A DNA stretch of 64,000 nucleotides, taken from positions 106,532,562 through 106,596,561 of the forward strand of contig OW799236.1 of the NCBI GenBank assembly GCA_941918925.1, given 5' to 3'. This document shows positions 32,700 through 43,857 of this stretch, one piece after another (position 1 is the first letter of the stretch; every line of letters starts with the position of its first letter). The notes under the pieces are model-generated. The model did not search any database. It was not told the DNA's origin and worked only from the letters and a program-made list of their open reading frames with translations. The position numbers were made by a program, and so were the translations under genes. The DNA comes from Phyto melanocephala (Eukaryota > Arthropoda > Insecta > Diptera > Rhinophoridae).

Positions 32700-33420
32700 A
32701 TTGTCAACTGTATGTCTGTTATTCCCCCAGTGACTATGTCTCCTTGGCTACTCTTAAGCGTAGGAGTATTTTTAGAATGTGATAAGAAGGTGGGATAAAG
32801 ACATCTGGTTCCGTAGAGCTATAACTGAGGAGAGCTTAAACTCTGACCAGAGTACATGTTTAAAGCTGACCAGAGGCGTATTTGGTACCACAGGAACAGA
32901 ACTTGTTTCAGATTAATTACTGGTGAGGACTCTGCGGAGAGGAAGTGATGGCTGTGGTTATTTCCAATCGGGAAGACAGACTCGCTGGTGGTTTAATGAA
33001 TGATCCTCTACATTGGTCGGACTTTGGGCAACGACTGATGTCTATGGGATACTGTAACCACCTCAACAGAAACAGACCATATATGTCTTGCAGTGGTGTG
33101 CTTATTCGGCTTCTTTCAGACCGCACATGTGATTCTATCGCTGTTCAACTACATAGCCTTGTATCAAAAAACAAGGAGTTAGGGATAGATAGCCCGATGT
33201 CCTTAAAAGATTGCATTTACCAAAAAATATTGTAGATAACATTGCCACCTTTGACATGTTCAGTGGCGCAACAATATCATAGGCGCTGCGGGTGGTCGTT
33301 AGAAACTCAACCCAGTGGTAAGACCACCGTCAGATTATGGAACATGGTGCCGGTGCTGACGTTAGTCTAATCACATACTGTATTACTGTTATAGGGCGGC
33401 AAATAAAAATCTTACGTGTG
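32700..33420. other. Less AT-rich segment with an unassigned 95-codon frame
   Basis: The plus-strand frame from ATG 32948 to 33235 encodes about 95 residues (MAVVISNREDRLAGG at the start; LLSDRTCDSIAVQLH later). I recognise no domain. An overlapping reverse frame (32917-33126) is equally open, so coding is not demonstrated. The raised GC content is the only reason to look twice. Confidence 0.3.
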
Positions 33421-33424
33421 ATCG

Positions 33425-34198
33425 CTTGTTCATTTTTTTTTCGTTTATATGTCACAGATTCCCTAGACAATAGGTCCAATCTTCAAAAGCAAAACTGTAC
33501 GATTTTCAAATAAATTTTAAATAAAAAAAGTTATTTTTAACTTTACATATGACTTTTGGCACTTATTTGTGATTTATAAATCAAATCGACATTTCTTTAC
33601 AAACTTGTTAAAAAAAAAGTAATATTGAGATGTACACATAAACTAAAGTTATCATAATACATGTTGTTGTTGTTGCCAGTATTCGCTATTATTGTCAATA
33701 TATATTTATAGTATTGTTATTTGTGTTTTGTTTTTTTTTATTTTTTTATTTTCAGATTTATACAAAAAAAATTATATGAACTTTGGATACATACAAAAGC
33801 ACTAGCAAAAATATATATGCATGTGTGTATGTACATTTGTGTGTATTGTGTGTATGTATATGTTTGTGTAAGTAGTCACAATTTCAATCTCATAAAACTG
33901 AATGAATTCATAAATTTGAATGATTTTTTGATTATTTTCGCTGACTTTTCACATGCATTAAAAACAAAAGAATCATAAAAATATTTGCCATTTTACAATT
34001 TTTTTGCGACAGTACTCAGAGAATATAACCATTAAAATGCAATAATATTTTTGTTAGTATTAAGAACAATAAACTATTAATGTAAAGTAAATGGTAAAAT
34101 GCATGAAAAGTGAACAAAATTGTTTGTCAATTTTAATTTTGTATATCCTTTAAGAAGTGACAGTACTCTGTAAATAAATTGAAAAGGAAAATATGAAA
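33425..34198. other. Non-coding AT-rich stretch left of the Tigger element
   Basis: It contains GTGTATGTATATGTTTGTGT-type simple sequence near 33825-33870. Nothing else recognised. Confidence 0.4.
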
Positions 34199-34200
34199 TA

Positions 34201-35561
34201 CAGTCGAACTTCCATAACTCGAATCACCATTATCCCAAAAAAAACTTCGACTTACGGAGACTTCGAGTTACAGAATTTTTTGTTAAAATAGAATAAAAGG
34301 TTTTTTATTATGTTTCTTTCTATTTCAAATAGCCTCGAATGGAAAACTTCATACTAAAGAATATAAAAGAACAAGCATATGTATTTAAAAAATTACAGCG
34401 AAGTAAAATATTCGGAAATAAATGACTGACATTTTACTTTTTTTGTTATTTTCAGTAAAAGAATAACTCCAATGTACTTTAAGCTTTGTGTGCTCATCAC
34501 TTGTGTGTCATTTGTCTGTAAATAATTATTTAATGTTGAGAAAGAACTTTCTACATCGTTTCTTGTTGGCTTTTGAGCTTCTAGTTGCTGAAACCAATCG
34601 AGGACTGCTTTGTCGACTTTTTTGAATTTTGGGGTTCTAACTCTTTTACTACATAAACGAAATCCAGATTCAAATGAGTTGATAATTGATTCCTTATTTT
34701 TGAAAATTGTTGAGACTGTGATTGCCGGGATACCATATTTATCAGCCGCTTCCTTTTTCTTTAATCCTTCTTCGACGTCTTTTATAAGTTTATACTTTTT
34801 TTCAATTGATAAGCATTTTAAAACACGTTTAGTTGCCATAATAATTTAAAAAAATTAATTCAACATTTATCATCTAGCCCGAATAATGCATAGAACTGAT
34901 ACTTACATTGCAACTACACGTTCAAGTTTTTCTGTCAAGTTTTTCACACATACTACTTGTCAAAATTAATTTTAATTGATTGCTGTGACGTAGGCTGCAC
35001 GCTATTTTAATGCAATTATACTATTCAAAATGTCTTTGTCAAGAAAACAACAACAAAAACCCAAAAATTCGTCACAACAATTGCACTCAGCTGTTTTCTT
35101 GACTGTAAATTGAAACATTCGATGGAAAGGGAATTTCAAAAGCAAGTTCGCATCAAGTTCTAAAAGTATTAGTGTATTAGTAAAAAAGTGTGAGTGTATT
35201 GAAACTTGATACACAAAACTTGATCGTGTAATCCCTGTGTTACGCAAACAAAAAGAAACAAACTTGTAATTCCCCGAAAAAAAAAATAAAAATAGCACTG
35301 GTTACGACAAACCAGCTCAAAAAACAAACGAGAGTAAAACAAACAACCGATAACTATAACAAAAACCCATTTAAACAAGCAAAATTATAGAGTTCATGTG
35401 TATGTTTTTTGTTCGAGTTATGGATAAATTCGACTTATGAAAGTTTGAGTTACGGAAGCAAAATTGTGTGTGATTTGTTCTTTAAACGCTACTGCCGACC
35501 AAATTAGTTCGAGTTAGAGAAAATTCGAGTTAGAAAAGTTCGAGTTATGGAAGTTCGACTG
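34201..35561 (-). mobile_element. Tigger/pogo-family DNA transposon, internally deleted
   Basis: It starts CAGTCGAACTTCCATAACTC and continues GAA. The last 23 bp (35539-35561) are its exact reverse complement. A TA dinucleotide flanks both ends (34199-34200 and 35562-35563), as expected for Tc1/mariner/pogo insertion. Further TTCGASTTA words lie inside both ends (34247-34272 and 35410-35545). The CAG start and the CENP-B-like ORF on the minus strand place it in the pogo/Tigger group. An autonomous element of this group is around 2.4 kb or more, so this 1361-bp copy has lost its catalytic region. The perfect terminal repeats suggest a relatively young insertion. Confidence 0.88.
34393..34839 (-). 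CDS. Tigger-like DNA-binding-only protein (148 aa), catalytic domain deleted
   Basis: The frame starts at ATG 34839 and runs 148 codons without a break. Residues 1-60 (MATKRVLKCLSIEKKYKLIK at the start; AADKYGIPAITVSTIFKNK later) form the N-terminal psq-type helix-turn-helix of CENP-B/pogo/Tigger transposases. Residues 68-88 (KFKKVDKAVLDWFQQ) are the beginning of the second, CENP-B-type helix-turn-helix. The DDE catalytic domain expected next is absent. The frame instead joins at about residue 90 to a C-terminal tail ending QSFISEYFTSL. Q138, I141, Y144 and F145 fit the PCNA-binding PIP box QxxIxxYF. Pogo-type transposases are known to carry such a tail. It should bind transposon ends but cannot cut. 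Whether it is expressed is unknown. Confidence 0.72.
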   Translation of the reverse strand: MATKRVLKCLSIEKKYKLIKDVEEGLKKKEAADKYGIPAITVSTIFKNKESIINSFESGFRLCSKRVRTPKFKKVDKAVLDWFQQLEAQKPTRNDVESSFSTLNNYLQTNDTQVMSTQSLKYIGVILLLKITKKVKCQSFISEYFTSL

Positions 35562-35728
35562 TACGATATTTGGTATGGAAATTTATACAAAATCTAGTTT
35601 ATATTAAAGCAGAATAATATCTGTCATTTGCATTTCGTCGTTGATCTAACAAATTTAGTTGTGGGTTTTTAACCAAGTTTTTAGGCGATAAAAAAATTTA
35701 TTTTCTAACTTTGTAATACTAAGCATTA

Positions 35729-36238
35729 AACACATAGACGACAGCAGGCTACACAGCTACACGACTGCAACGGTAGTTGACTGCAATCGTAGCCATATAG
35801 TCAGCTACAGCAACAGCGGTTTATTAATTAAATGTAAAATTTAGTGGTGCCACTTAGAGTATTTCACTTTATTACAAATCAAATCGCTTGTTGTAAAACT
35901 ACGTATACCAATTACAAATTAAAAAAAAAAGTAAATGTATGTTTTGAAGCCTTGTTATTTTTAATTATAATAATTATATAATCGATATATAACTTTTTTT
36001 TCGTATGTTTCTTGTAAATAAAGTCTCATATAAGTTTCACATTTTTTGTTATATGGACATCACTGAACCTGCTTATTGCCGCTTCCAAAAATAGAAATTA
36101 GCCTAAGTGGGCGCCACCGCAAAAATGTAGCCGTGCAGTCGTGCTGCTGTGATGGCTGCAAAATAAGCGTCTCTATATAAACGCGTGTATTTTATTTTTG
36201 ACATATTGTAGTCGGCAGCCTGCTGTCGTCGATGTGTT
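35729..36238. mobile_element. 510-bp MITE with 22-bp terminal repeats and TA flanks
   Basis: The left end AACACATAGACGACAGCAGG (to 35750) matches the reverse complement of 36217-36238 with one mismatch. TA lies immediately outside each end (35727-35728 and 36239-36240). The interior has repeated GCTACA/GACTGCAA words and no coding frame. The TA flanks suggest a Tc1/mariner-superfamily MITE. It lies 167 bp from the Tigger element but has different ends. Confidence 0.75.
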
Positions 36239-36596
36239 TATAGAACTACTAATGCTTATTTTTAATATCCTTAAACGGTTTGGTGGATAGATGTATTTAT
36301 TGATCATACAAAATGCTTCAAAATGAAAGAATAAAAAAACTTATGATTTATTATATATTTAAAAAAATAAAAAGAAGCAATTGCTTTAGCTCCTGTTATG
36401 ACAATCTTAATTATTTTGTGGCAAAAGAAATTACTGCTTTTTAACTTTACATTTGACTTTTGGCGGCATAAGTATTTTGACATGCACTTTATATCAGTTT
36501 TCTTGCGTGTTCTTTGCAATTGAAGGTCAACTAAAAATGTTCTACATAGTTTTTGTGTCTTTACTTATAATTTTGATTTATCATTGATTTGAAATT

Positions 36597-36870
36597 ATGG
36601 CGAAAATGGCTGAGTTAACTTATATTGTTAGAGCCTCAATAGTGGCAAAGTTCAATGCCGTCTTTAAGGTAATAGACATAGCTAACGAGTTCAATTTGTC
36701 GCGTTTATTATCAAAAAAAAAAATTTAAAACAAAAACGATGTACAAAATTTACTGCGATCCGGCGCTAAAAGTAATTTATTAACATCATTGTAACTCCGT
36801 AATTCAAAACTACCCTTAGACGAATTTTAAACTGTTTTCGACAACTTTACAGGAAGCTATAACCTAAAAA
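36597..36870 (+). pseudogene. Tc1-like transposase N-terminal fragment
   Basis: From ATG 36597 the frame reads MAKMAELTYIVRASIVAKFN, then AVFKVIDIANEFNLSR, and stops soon after. This is the first helix-turn-helix of Tc1-like transposases (ELTxxxRxxIVxxxxxGxxxxxIAxEFxLSR). After a frameshift, FTAIRR and FKTTLRRILN follow, where the family has the second helix-turn-helix (NPKTTLRRIxNE). It breaks off before the catalytic domain. It is a separate insertion from the LINE that follows. Confidence 0.6.
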
Positions 36871-36889
36871 CTTTTTTTAATTATTTATA

Positions 36890-37970
36890 TATTAATGTCT
36901 ATTGATAATTATCCTTACAAAATAATTCAGAACAATAACTCAACATAGGAAACAAAACAATTTTACATTTAATAATATTCGTATTCAAAGAAAAATCAAA
37001 AAATTCATTACATCTCTTTCTAAATGGATAAGCATTAGCATAATTTGACCTAAAGTATTTGAGAGACAGAAAATCAGGATAACGAGTTGGGCGCTGTAAA
37101 ACGTTTATTAAAATATTGGACAGCAGAAAATTATAATTAATATCACCATTAATTAAATTCAATAAAAACGACACATTCAACATAGTTCGTCGGCTCTTAA
37201 GAGTAGGCAGCTTAATTAAAAAAGACGGCTCTTATATGATGGAAGATCGTTTGGATTCCAATGCAGACCACGAAGTCAAATAGCAGGAACTGTTTCTGCG
37301 CATATTCAATAAAATTTTCATTCAATGTTTAAGTTGGATCCCAAACAACAGATGCATATTCCACAACAGGCATTACGAGAAAAATAAAAAGTTGTTTTGT
37401 AAAATATGAATCAGAGAATTCTTTAGTCCATCTTTTAATAAAACCAAGAACGCCACGTGCTTTGTTAACTATTAATGAAATGTGTTGAACGAAATTTAGT
37501 TTAGCATCCTTTTAAACTCCAAGATCAGATATCGAGTCAACATTTTCTTATTGATGATTACCCAATGAAAAATTTACATTTAAATGATTTCCTGTTTCAA
37601 AAACACACATATGTTTACAGTTTTTGAGTTCAGCTCCATTGAAGCTAAATTACAGCAAGAAAAAAATTCATCCAAATCCTTTTGAAGTAAAATATGGTCA
37701 GAGTATTGATAAAAAGTGAGGAAAATTTTCACATCATCGGCGTTCATTAATATATTTGAAAATAAAGTAAAGAGTAATGGACTACGATGTCTACCTTGTG
37801 GCACACCTGATAGATCCTAAAATGATTTATATGCAACGCTTTTTTAACGAACACATTGCATCCCCTGTGCTACGACGTTCTCAGCAACTTGGCTTATGCC
37901 GCTCCTTTACTTGGAAAGTCCCGAGGAAAGATAATGTCTTATATTCTTGTAAAATCGAGCTGGTGTAAGA
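36890..37970 (-). pseudogene. LINE reverse transcriptase, degraded (Jockey/CR1-like)
   Basis: The minus strand at 37804-37580 reads PQGRHRSPLLFTLF, then ILMNADDVKIFLTF, then LNSKTVNICVF. The family pattern is GVPQGxxLGPLLFxLFINDI, then YADDVKIF, then NxxKCxxMxF. The YADD box is NADD and directly abuts the preceding block, so a short deletion is present. The 37183-36899 frame reads MLNVSFLLNLINGDINYNFL, then SRYPDF-like and YFRSNYANAYPFRKRCNEF, the C-terminal tail of this LINE type. Between them lie SISDLGV, LNFVQHIS and VEYASVVWDP in shifting frames. It is inactive. Confidence 0.72.
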
Positions 37971-38076
37971 CGATAAACTAAGTTTGTTCGGTGGATGGAT
38001 TAAGAATCAACGAGGCTAATTGGACTAAGAGTAATGAGACTAATTGTTGGCTAAAAGAGAACTTGAGAATTTAATA

Positions 38077-38506
38077 AAGGGTCCGCTATCTAACGTTTTT
38101 TTTCAACTAGTGCTTATTTCGTGAATGGTAACACTTAGCTCATGTCTGATTTGACAGATAATTAGTTTTATCCTTCCACTGAACGAATATTGTTGTTTCA
38201 GATGAAGCTCATTTTGATCTTGGTGGGTATGTAACAAGCAAAATTGTCGCATTTGGGACATAGAAAACCCGCACGCATACATTGAAAAGCCGATACACCC
38301 AAAACGAGTCACTGTTTGGTACGGATTTTGGTCCAGAGGTATAATTGGGCCATTTTTCTTCGAAAATGAGCAAGGAGTGGCCGTAGTCAGTGGCGATCGT
38401 TATCGGGCCATGTTGAACGAATTTCGTTCACAAAAATTAAAGAGAAGGATATTGGCAATATTTGGTTTCAACAGGACAGGTTTCAAAAGTAATTTGGCGG
38501 ACCCTT
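38077..38506 (+). mobile_element. 430-bp mariner-family deletion derivative
   Basis: The ends AAGGGTCCGC and GCGGACCCTT are perfect inverted repeats with TA on each side (38075-38076 and 38507-38508). The interior still reads DEAHFDLGGYV (38202-38234, first catalytic Asp block). It then reads VTVWYGFWSRGIIGPFFFEN and GVAVVSGDRYRAMLNEF (frameshifted), and FQQD (near 38465) just before the right end. About half of a transposase gene is missing between FQQD and the terminus. Two diverged mariners are adjacent here; this one is defined by its ends. Confidence 0.72.
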
Positions 38507-38534
38507 TACAACTCATAAAAATCACTTTTTGGTA

Positions 38535-38900
38535 GTTTGGTAGAGAGTGCCAACGTCACCGTCAATGGAAAACATAATTTGTTTATTCCTCATGTCATTG
38601 CAAGTCACTTGGAGGAGTAATGATTACAAAACGGCGCAAAATGTCATACAGCGCGTGTTAAGCCAAACGTTTAGTGACCGAGTTATCTAAAAAATTAAGA
38701 ATTGGCCAACACGTTCATGTGATTTGACAGCTTTGAACTACATTTTATGGGGGTACGTCAAGCTTCTGGCCTTTTTTGCTAAACCGGCAACGATTGAATT
38801 TAGAAGCCAATATTCGACGCACTATTAACGAAAAAGACCGGATGTGTTCCAAAAAATGGAGCAAAATTTTACCTACAGGATAGCGTTAGTAAGACACAGT
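38535..38900 (+). pseudogene. Second mariner transposase remnant
   Basis: Starting right of the 430-bp element it reads ESANVTVNGKHNLFIPHVIA, then NGAKCHTARVKPNV (the QDGATCHTA block). It then reads NWPTRSCDLTALNYILWGYV in mixed frames near 38701-38760, and KPATIEFRSQYSTHY near 38780-38820. The third Asp position (TALNYI) appears as Asn. Stops and shifts are frequent. No terminal repeats are visible, so it is older than its neighbour or was cut by it. Confidence 0.58.
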
Positions 38901-38981
38901 AAAGGAATTTTGTATGTTTTAACTTGCAGAAAAAGTTCTATGTCTCTAAAAAACAACCAGTATAAAACATATGTATATTTT

Positions 38982-39309
38982 CGTCGGCTTAATGCAAACC
39001 TGCTAACTCCCTTTTAGCAAATTTGACAGGAAAGAAAAAAAACTTCTTTTATTTTATATTTGAGAGGAAAACTAAAAATATAGTTGGTTGGAACTAAAAA
39101 TGTATTGGCTTTAACAGTTTTTCTTATAAAAAATTTTTCTGTCAGAGGATTAAGCGGTTTTTCTTATCAAACCTTTTTACACACTTCAAGGCTTAAATTA
39201 AAGAAAAACCAAATGCTGAATGACGAGGTGTAGCTTTCTCTACCACACGGCATCAAAATCTCAATTTACTTCAAAAGTGGTTTTGGAAGGTTTGCATATT
39301 AAGCCGACG
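38982..39309. mobile_element. ~330-bp MITE with ~19-bp terminal repeats
   Basis: The left end CGTCGGCTTAATGCAAACC (38982-39000) is mirrored by GGTTTGCATATTAAGCCGAC at the right (39289-39308), differing by a 2-bp insertion. The interior is AT-rich and non-coding. No target duplication was identified. Confidence 0.55.
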
Positions 39310-39885
39310 CTATATATAATCAATTTCTTTTACTTTTCTCATGCCAAATTTATTCATCAAGTCGCTTTTATCCGTTAGCTGATTATTGTTTTTTCACATT
39401 TTTTTTGTTCTTTCTCTTCTTTCACTAATATCAAATGTTAAGTTTTATTTATGAAAAACGTAAACAAAAAACCTGTATCTGAACTGCGATTACCTGATGG
39501 GTAAAAAAGCTTTGCAATTTCTGAATAATCAAACAACATATCGTTGGTTAAAAGTAGAAAGGTCCTAACTTGTATATTTTACGAAATTCAGTTTTTCAAT
39601 GATTCCATTATATTTCACACACATACACCGCGACACAGAAATTTAATGCAACTTTATCAAAAATAACAGTTTTAAAAGCAACTGTACAAAAGAAGAAACA
39701 CTAAGATAATACAGTTTCTATAACGTTTTTACCTTCTCATGCAATACCCTGTTCAGACAGATATTTTTAATTGTTTCAATTCAATGTTGATTGAGCTACT
39801 AAAAATTAAAATAAGTGTTCACACATACTCAATTTATCTTAGTCCATTAGAATTTGACAGCTGTAAAAATACATTGTTTTTATAT
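39310..39885. other. Non-coding AT-rich spacer
   Basis: Nothing recognised. Confidence 0.4.
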
Positions 39886-39892
39886 CAAATGT

Positions 39893-40121
39893 GGGTGCTC
39901 CGATGGTCAGTAGTGAGTTGGTCTGCTAGTTTGGGGGTTGCGGGTTCGATTCCCGCCTCAGACTCTTGACTGGTCTGCTTCTCTTTCTCGTGTATTCTAA
40001 CTATTTCTATTCTTATTCTATTCTTCTCTTTATTTCTATGTTAAGGCGTCACAATGGACCGTAATGGTCCCCGGTTGAGGATGTGAGGGTAACTTTGCAT
40101 CAGCCTTACATACCTATCTAC
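39893..40121 (+). mobile_element. tRNA-derived SINE, copy B
   Basis: It starts GGGTGCTCCGATGGTCAGTA (A-box-like) with a canonical B box GGTTCGATTCC at 39943-39953. The body is TC-rich (TCTATTCTTATTCTATTCTT), followed by GCGTCACAATGGACC. The flanks share ATCAAATG (39884-39891 and 40122-40129), a short target duplication. The apparent protein frame across it (VAGSIPASDS) is simply the tRNA-like part translated. Confidence 0.8.
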
Positions 40122-40134
40122 ATCAAATGATATA

Positions 40135-40590
40135 ATAATGCAGCTTCACTGGCCTCAGTCCATTCCAGCCTTTTTCTCTTTAGTTTTTTCCTATTCATAA
40201 AATATATTTACAATTATAATTATTTAAACTTTTTATTAAACTTACCATGAACTTAGCCTGCCATTTTCTTAATTTTTATTTTTTGTATATTTATTTGTTT
40301 GGCATTAGGAATGCTACCTATAGAATTTTCTTCTCACTGAACATACTTCTGAAGAGTTGCATTTCGAGTTTTGGACAATAAGCCAAACACTAAAGTACAT
40401 ATTGATCAATTTATAAGTAATTTTTAGTATGGTATATTGAGCTCAATAAAGACCTTTAGTTGCGAGAAGATCATAAACTGACAATTAAGCCGCGTGTGTG
40501 AACATAGTATAAAGTTACAATTATTTGAGTTAGGGCCTTTTTACTTGTGACAAACGATATACATATTATGTATACAAGTCTTTCTTTTCA
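40135..40590. other. Non-coding AT-rich spacer
   Basis: Nothing recognised. Confidence 0.4.
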
Positions 40591-40603
40591 ATTTAATAAA
40601 ATA

Positions 40604-41124
40604 CCCTGCAGAAAATATCTATAGTTTAACAGAACTAATTTACTATTGCCTCTGTCACCAATACTACTGATCAATTATACCCCAGACAATGTTCTATGCT
40701 ACAGATCGTCGTTCGTAAATTATTGTGTTCTATATGATATATAAAACATATACTCTATATACAAAAAGAACGACGAGATATTTAACACGTTTTTGTCTTT
40801 CAAAATTCAATAGTGATGTTAGATTTCTTAACTAGATAGTTTTTATGGGACCATATGGCGACATTGGAACCTGGTATTCACTAGTTCATTCGAGCTTACA
40901 CTTTTGCTTCAATTATAATTAAATAAAAATTATAATTTAAAATAATATTTTGAAATGTAAAAATAAACTACGGTTTATCATCACAAATATCTTTCCCTAT
41001 TAGTTTTTGATTTTTCCTTTTTATTATTTTAAAATTAAAAAATTTTATAGGTTTGTGGCAATATAACCAAAAAGTCAACTGAAGTGGTGACTACTAGACA
41101 CTTGACCCCAAGCTTTCTGCAGGG
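40604..41124. mobile_element. 521-bp MITE, CCCTGCAG ends
   Basis: AAAATACCCTGCAGAAA (40598-40614) and TTTCTGCAGGGTATTTT (41114-41130) are a perfect 17-bp inverted pair. The interior blocks CTCTGTCACCAATACTACTG, GGACCATATGGCGACATTGG and TATTCAC are shared with 51405-51824. No coding frame. Because the flanks are themselves palindromic, the exact border and target duplication are ambiguous. Confidence 0.72.
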
Positions 41125-41129
41125 TATTT

Positions 41130-42255
41130 TCCCATGGCACTAAAACATTTATTGAATTTTCTCTCACATTTAAGACTTTTAAATTATTTAAAAAATAAAA
41201 TCTATTTAAAATTTAATTCACTACAAAAAAAACGTTTATTTTTTGTGCACTTACTCACAACTATAAATGTGTTTTCAATTTATCATACAACTATATCATC
41301 GCTGCAACTTGCAAAACAGTAGCAGCTAAAGCAACATCATAATCTCGCTCTTATCGCTGGCTCGTATTCATCCTGTGGGAAAACCGTTATAAAAATTTAA
41401 ATCAAAATAAATGGGAAACATACAACGGCTTCATTCACTGTTAATACTCTAAAGAAAATAAAGTGTAAATCTGCGAAGCGTAAATTTAATTAAAAAAAGC
41501 TGGACATTTAAATAAATACAGGCAGGCGGTAGCATCGACGTCATACAAAAAAGAACTTGTCGGCACAAAAGAAGGTAAAGAGAGTGACTGCATTTATGCA
41601 AGCATCTGAGATTTATATGAATGAAATTGAAAAAAAAAGGATTCTCACAAAAAACTAACTGAATAAATGGAAGGCAAAATCTGTATGACACATGCATACA
41701 TACACACACACACACACACTCAAACATATGTATGTGGAGACCATATTAATCCCCTTAAATTAAAAGTAAAAAGAAAAACAAAATTTTTTACATATAAAAC
41801 TTTTAATATAAAAAGGGCATATCTGTAGTTTTTTCCAAAATAGCGTTTTCACCATTTTCTGATAGCCAACATACAAATATATTACCCGCAAAATATTTAT
41901 TAAGCTTTTGGTTAAAAATAACTAATTTAAAGCCACATAAAAAGGCTCAAAGTCATATAATTCTTAAAAACTTTTTCCAACAATTTCCTTATCCTGTAAA
42001 GTAGTAAACAATCGAGATACGCTCTTTTTACATTAAGAAATCAATATATATATAATGAAATTGGATATTTTATTAAGAGTTAAAAGTTTTCCTTGAACTG
42101 ACAAAAATCATCGCTATTGTATTTTAGTTTTATAAATAAAAAAATTTACTAAAAAATCTTACTTAAAATTTAAAAAAATGCATTTAACTCGGCCAACATC
42201 GGAATGATTTTCAAAATATTCTTAAAATGATTACAATTTAATTTAATTCAGAAAA
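41130..42255. other. Non-coding AT-rich stretch with an (AC)n run
   Basis: An (AC)9 microsatellite lies at 41702-41719. 41320-41360 is slightly GC-richer. The overlapping minus frame 41449-41727 is partly the microsatellite and is not credible as a gene. Confidence 0.45.
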
Positions 42256-42260
42256 TTTTT

Positions 42261-43620
42261 TTACACAGAAAAAATTAAATATGAATTTCAATTACGAAAT
42301 TAATACTATTAATTAAAATATTATTTGATTTTGCTCCAATCATCAAAATGATACTATTAATTAAATGAATATTAATATTTTTAATTGAAAATATATTGAG
42401 TAAAATATCAATGAAAAGTGTGTTTAAAAATTATTTAGAATTTCTAGAATTTTTAAAAATTATTTTAATTAACTAAATCACGCCTACAATTGAAATTTGG
42501 GATTAATTTAAATTAAGTATTTATTGTATCAATAATGTTAATAATTGAACCTGTTTAAAAAAACGACCCGGTTAGGAAATATACACATTATTTTATATAT
42601 TTATTTTAACATACATCAATATTTAAGTACATAAATTTTAAAAAAACTTTTCAAATATAATAAGTGGTTTTTCCTTAAGCTTTTTTAAGAAATTGTTGCC
42701 GGGTTATTCTGTGTTTATAGTGGCAAACAATGTTTTTTCTTTTTTAAAAATGGAGGACTATTTAAAACAAATTCGGAAATTCACACTCGATAAAACTTAA
42801 GGCCGGTTGGCTTCGATAATAATACAAGAGTCGTATTTATTTTCAAAATGAGCCTAAAACTTGTTTATAGTATAACAGTTTTAACAACAATTCCCAAGCT
42901 CTTTGATATTTAGTGGTGGCAAATTCAATATGCAAACTTCAGTTACTTAAAGCAATTAATACATATAAGCTTCAAAAATATATAAAATGATAAAATAAGT
43001 AAAAACAAAACATAATACAAAATTGAAATGCACGCTGTGACGAAACATCAGTATACGAAAAATAAAAAGCATACGAATACATACAATATTACTGGTGCCA
43101 TATCCAAAAGTCACATTTTCAAATGTAAAGAGGTTCATCTTAGACCTAGGCACAAAAAAGTTTTACCCATAAAAATTTTTGTCAAACGAAGGGAAAAAAT
43201 TCAAACTATTACCAACATATTAAGATAAGAATCCAACAGAATATATCAGGCTGCAAGGAATATTGACTTCAGCCCCATCTGCAATAAAATTCTAGCACTC
43301 TGTGATATTTATTAGGAACAAAGTCGATTTTCTCAGCTAAGTAAATAGTATGTACTTATTAGAATTTTAATCTGCTGATTGACAATTTTTTTAAATATTA
43401 ACCTCCTTCTTAATTAAAATTATATTAAACCTTTCCTGCAGAATTAATTCTTGACAAAAAAATTGTCTTTTTTCAACTGGCGGAAGTCTCAAAGTTTTTG
43501 AAATAATTTAATATCAATTAAAAAAATTATTTAAATTAATGAAAGATATAATTGAAGTTTAAGAATTAATCAATTAGTTAATTAAATAAAAAAATTTAAG
43601 CCATTTTTTTTTTGTGTGTA
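42261..43620. other. Very AT-rich block between TACACA-type ends
   Basis: TTACACAGAAAAAATTAA (42261) and the reverse complement of TTTTTTTTTTGTGTGTAG (right end, ~43621) are loosely inverted. TTAATTAA-rich words occur just inside both ends. It could be a transposon with simple-sequence ends, but the match is weak and the sequence low-complexity. Confidence 0.25.
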
Positions 43621-43857
43621 GAAAGTTAGATAATAGAATAAATGATCTTGAGTCAAAATAAGGTAGAATACACGAACATAAAGCATAAGAAGAGAAAAAC
43701 AATCAACTGCACTAGCACAACATTGTATTGAGAAGAGACACGTACCAAATTTTAATTATGTGAGAATTTTAGATATAGAGAAAAATAAAAACAAGAGATA
43801 TGTGTTGGAAAGTTTGAGTATACAACAAAGATCAAAAATTGCTATAAATACAAAAGA

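Noticed and set aside
39893..39965. Functional tRNA gene
   Set aside because: A and B boxes are present, but the sequence continues into a SINE body with target duplications and sister copies.
42261..43620. Bounded 1.36-kb transposon
   Set aside because: The end match is short and made of simple A/T sequence; listed only as a weak possibility.
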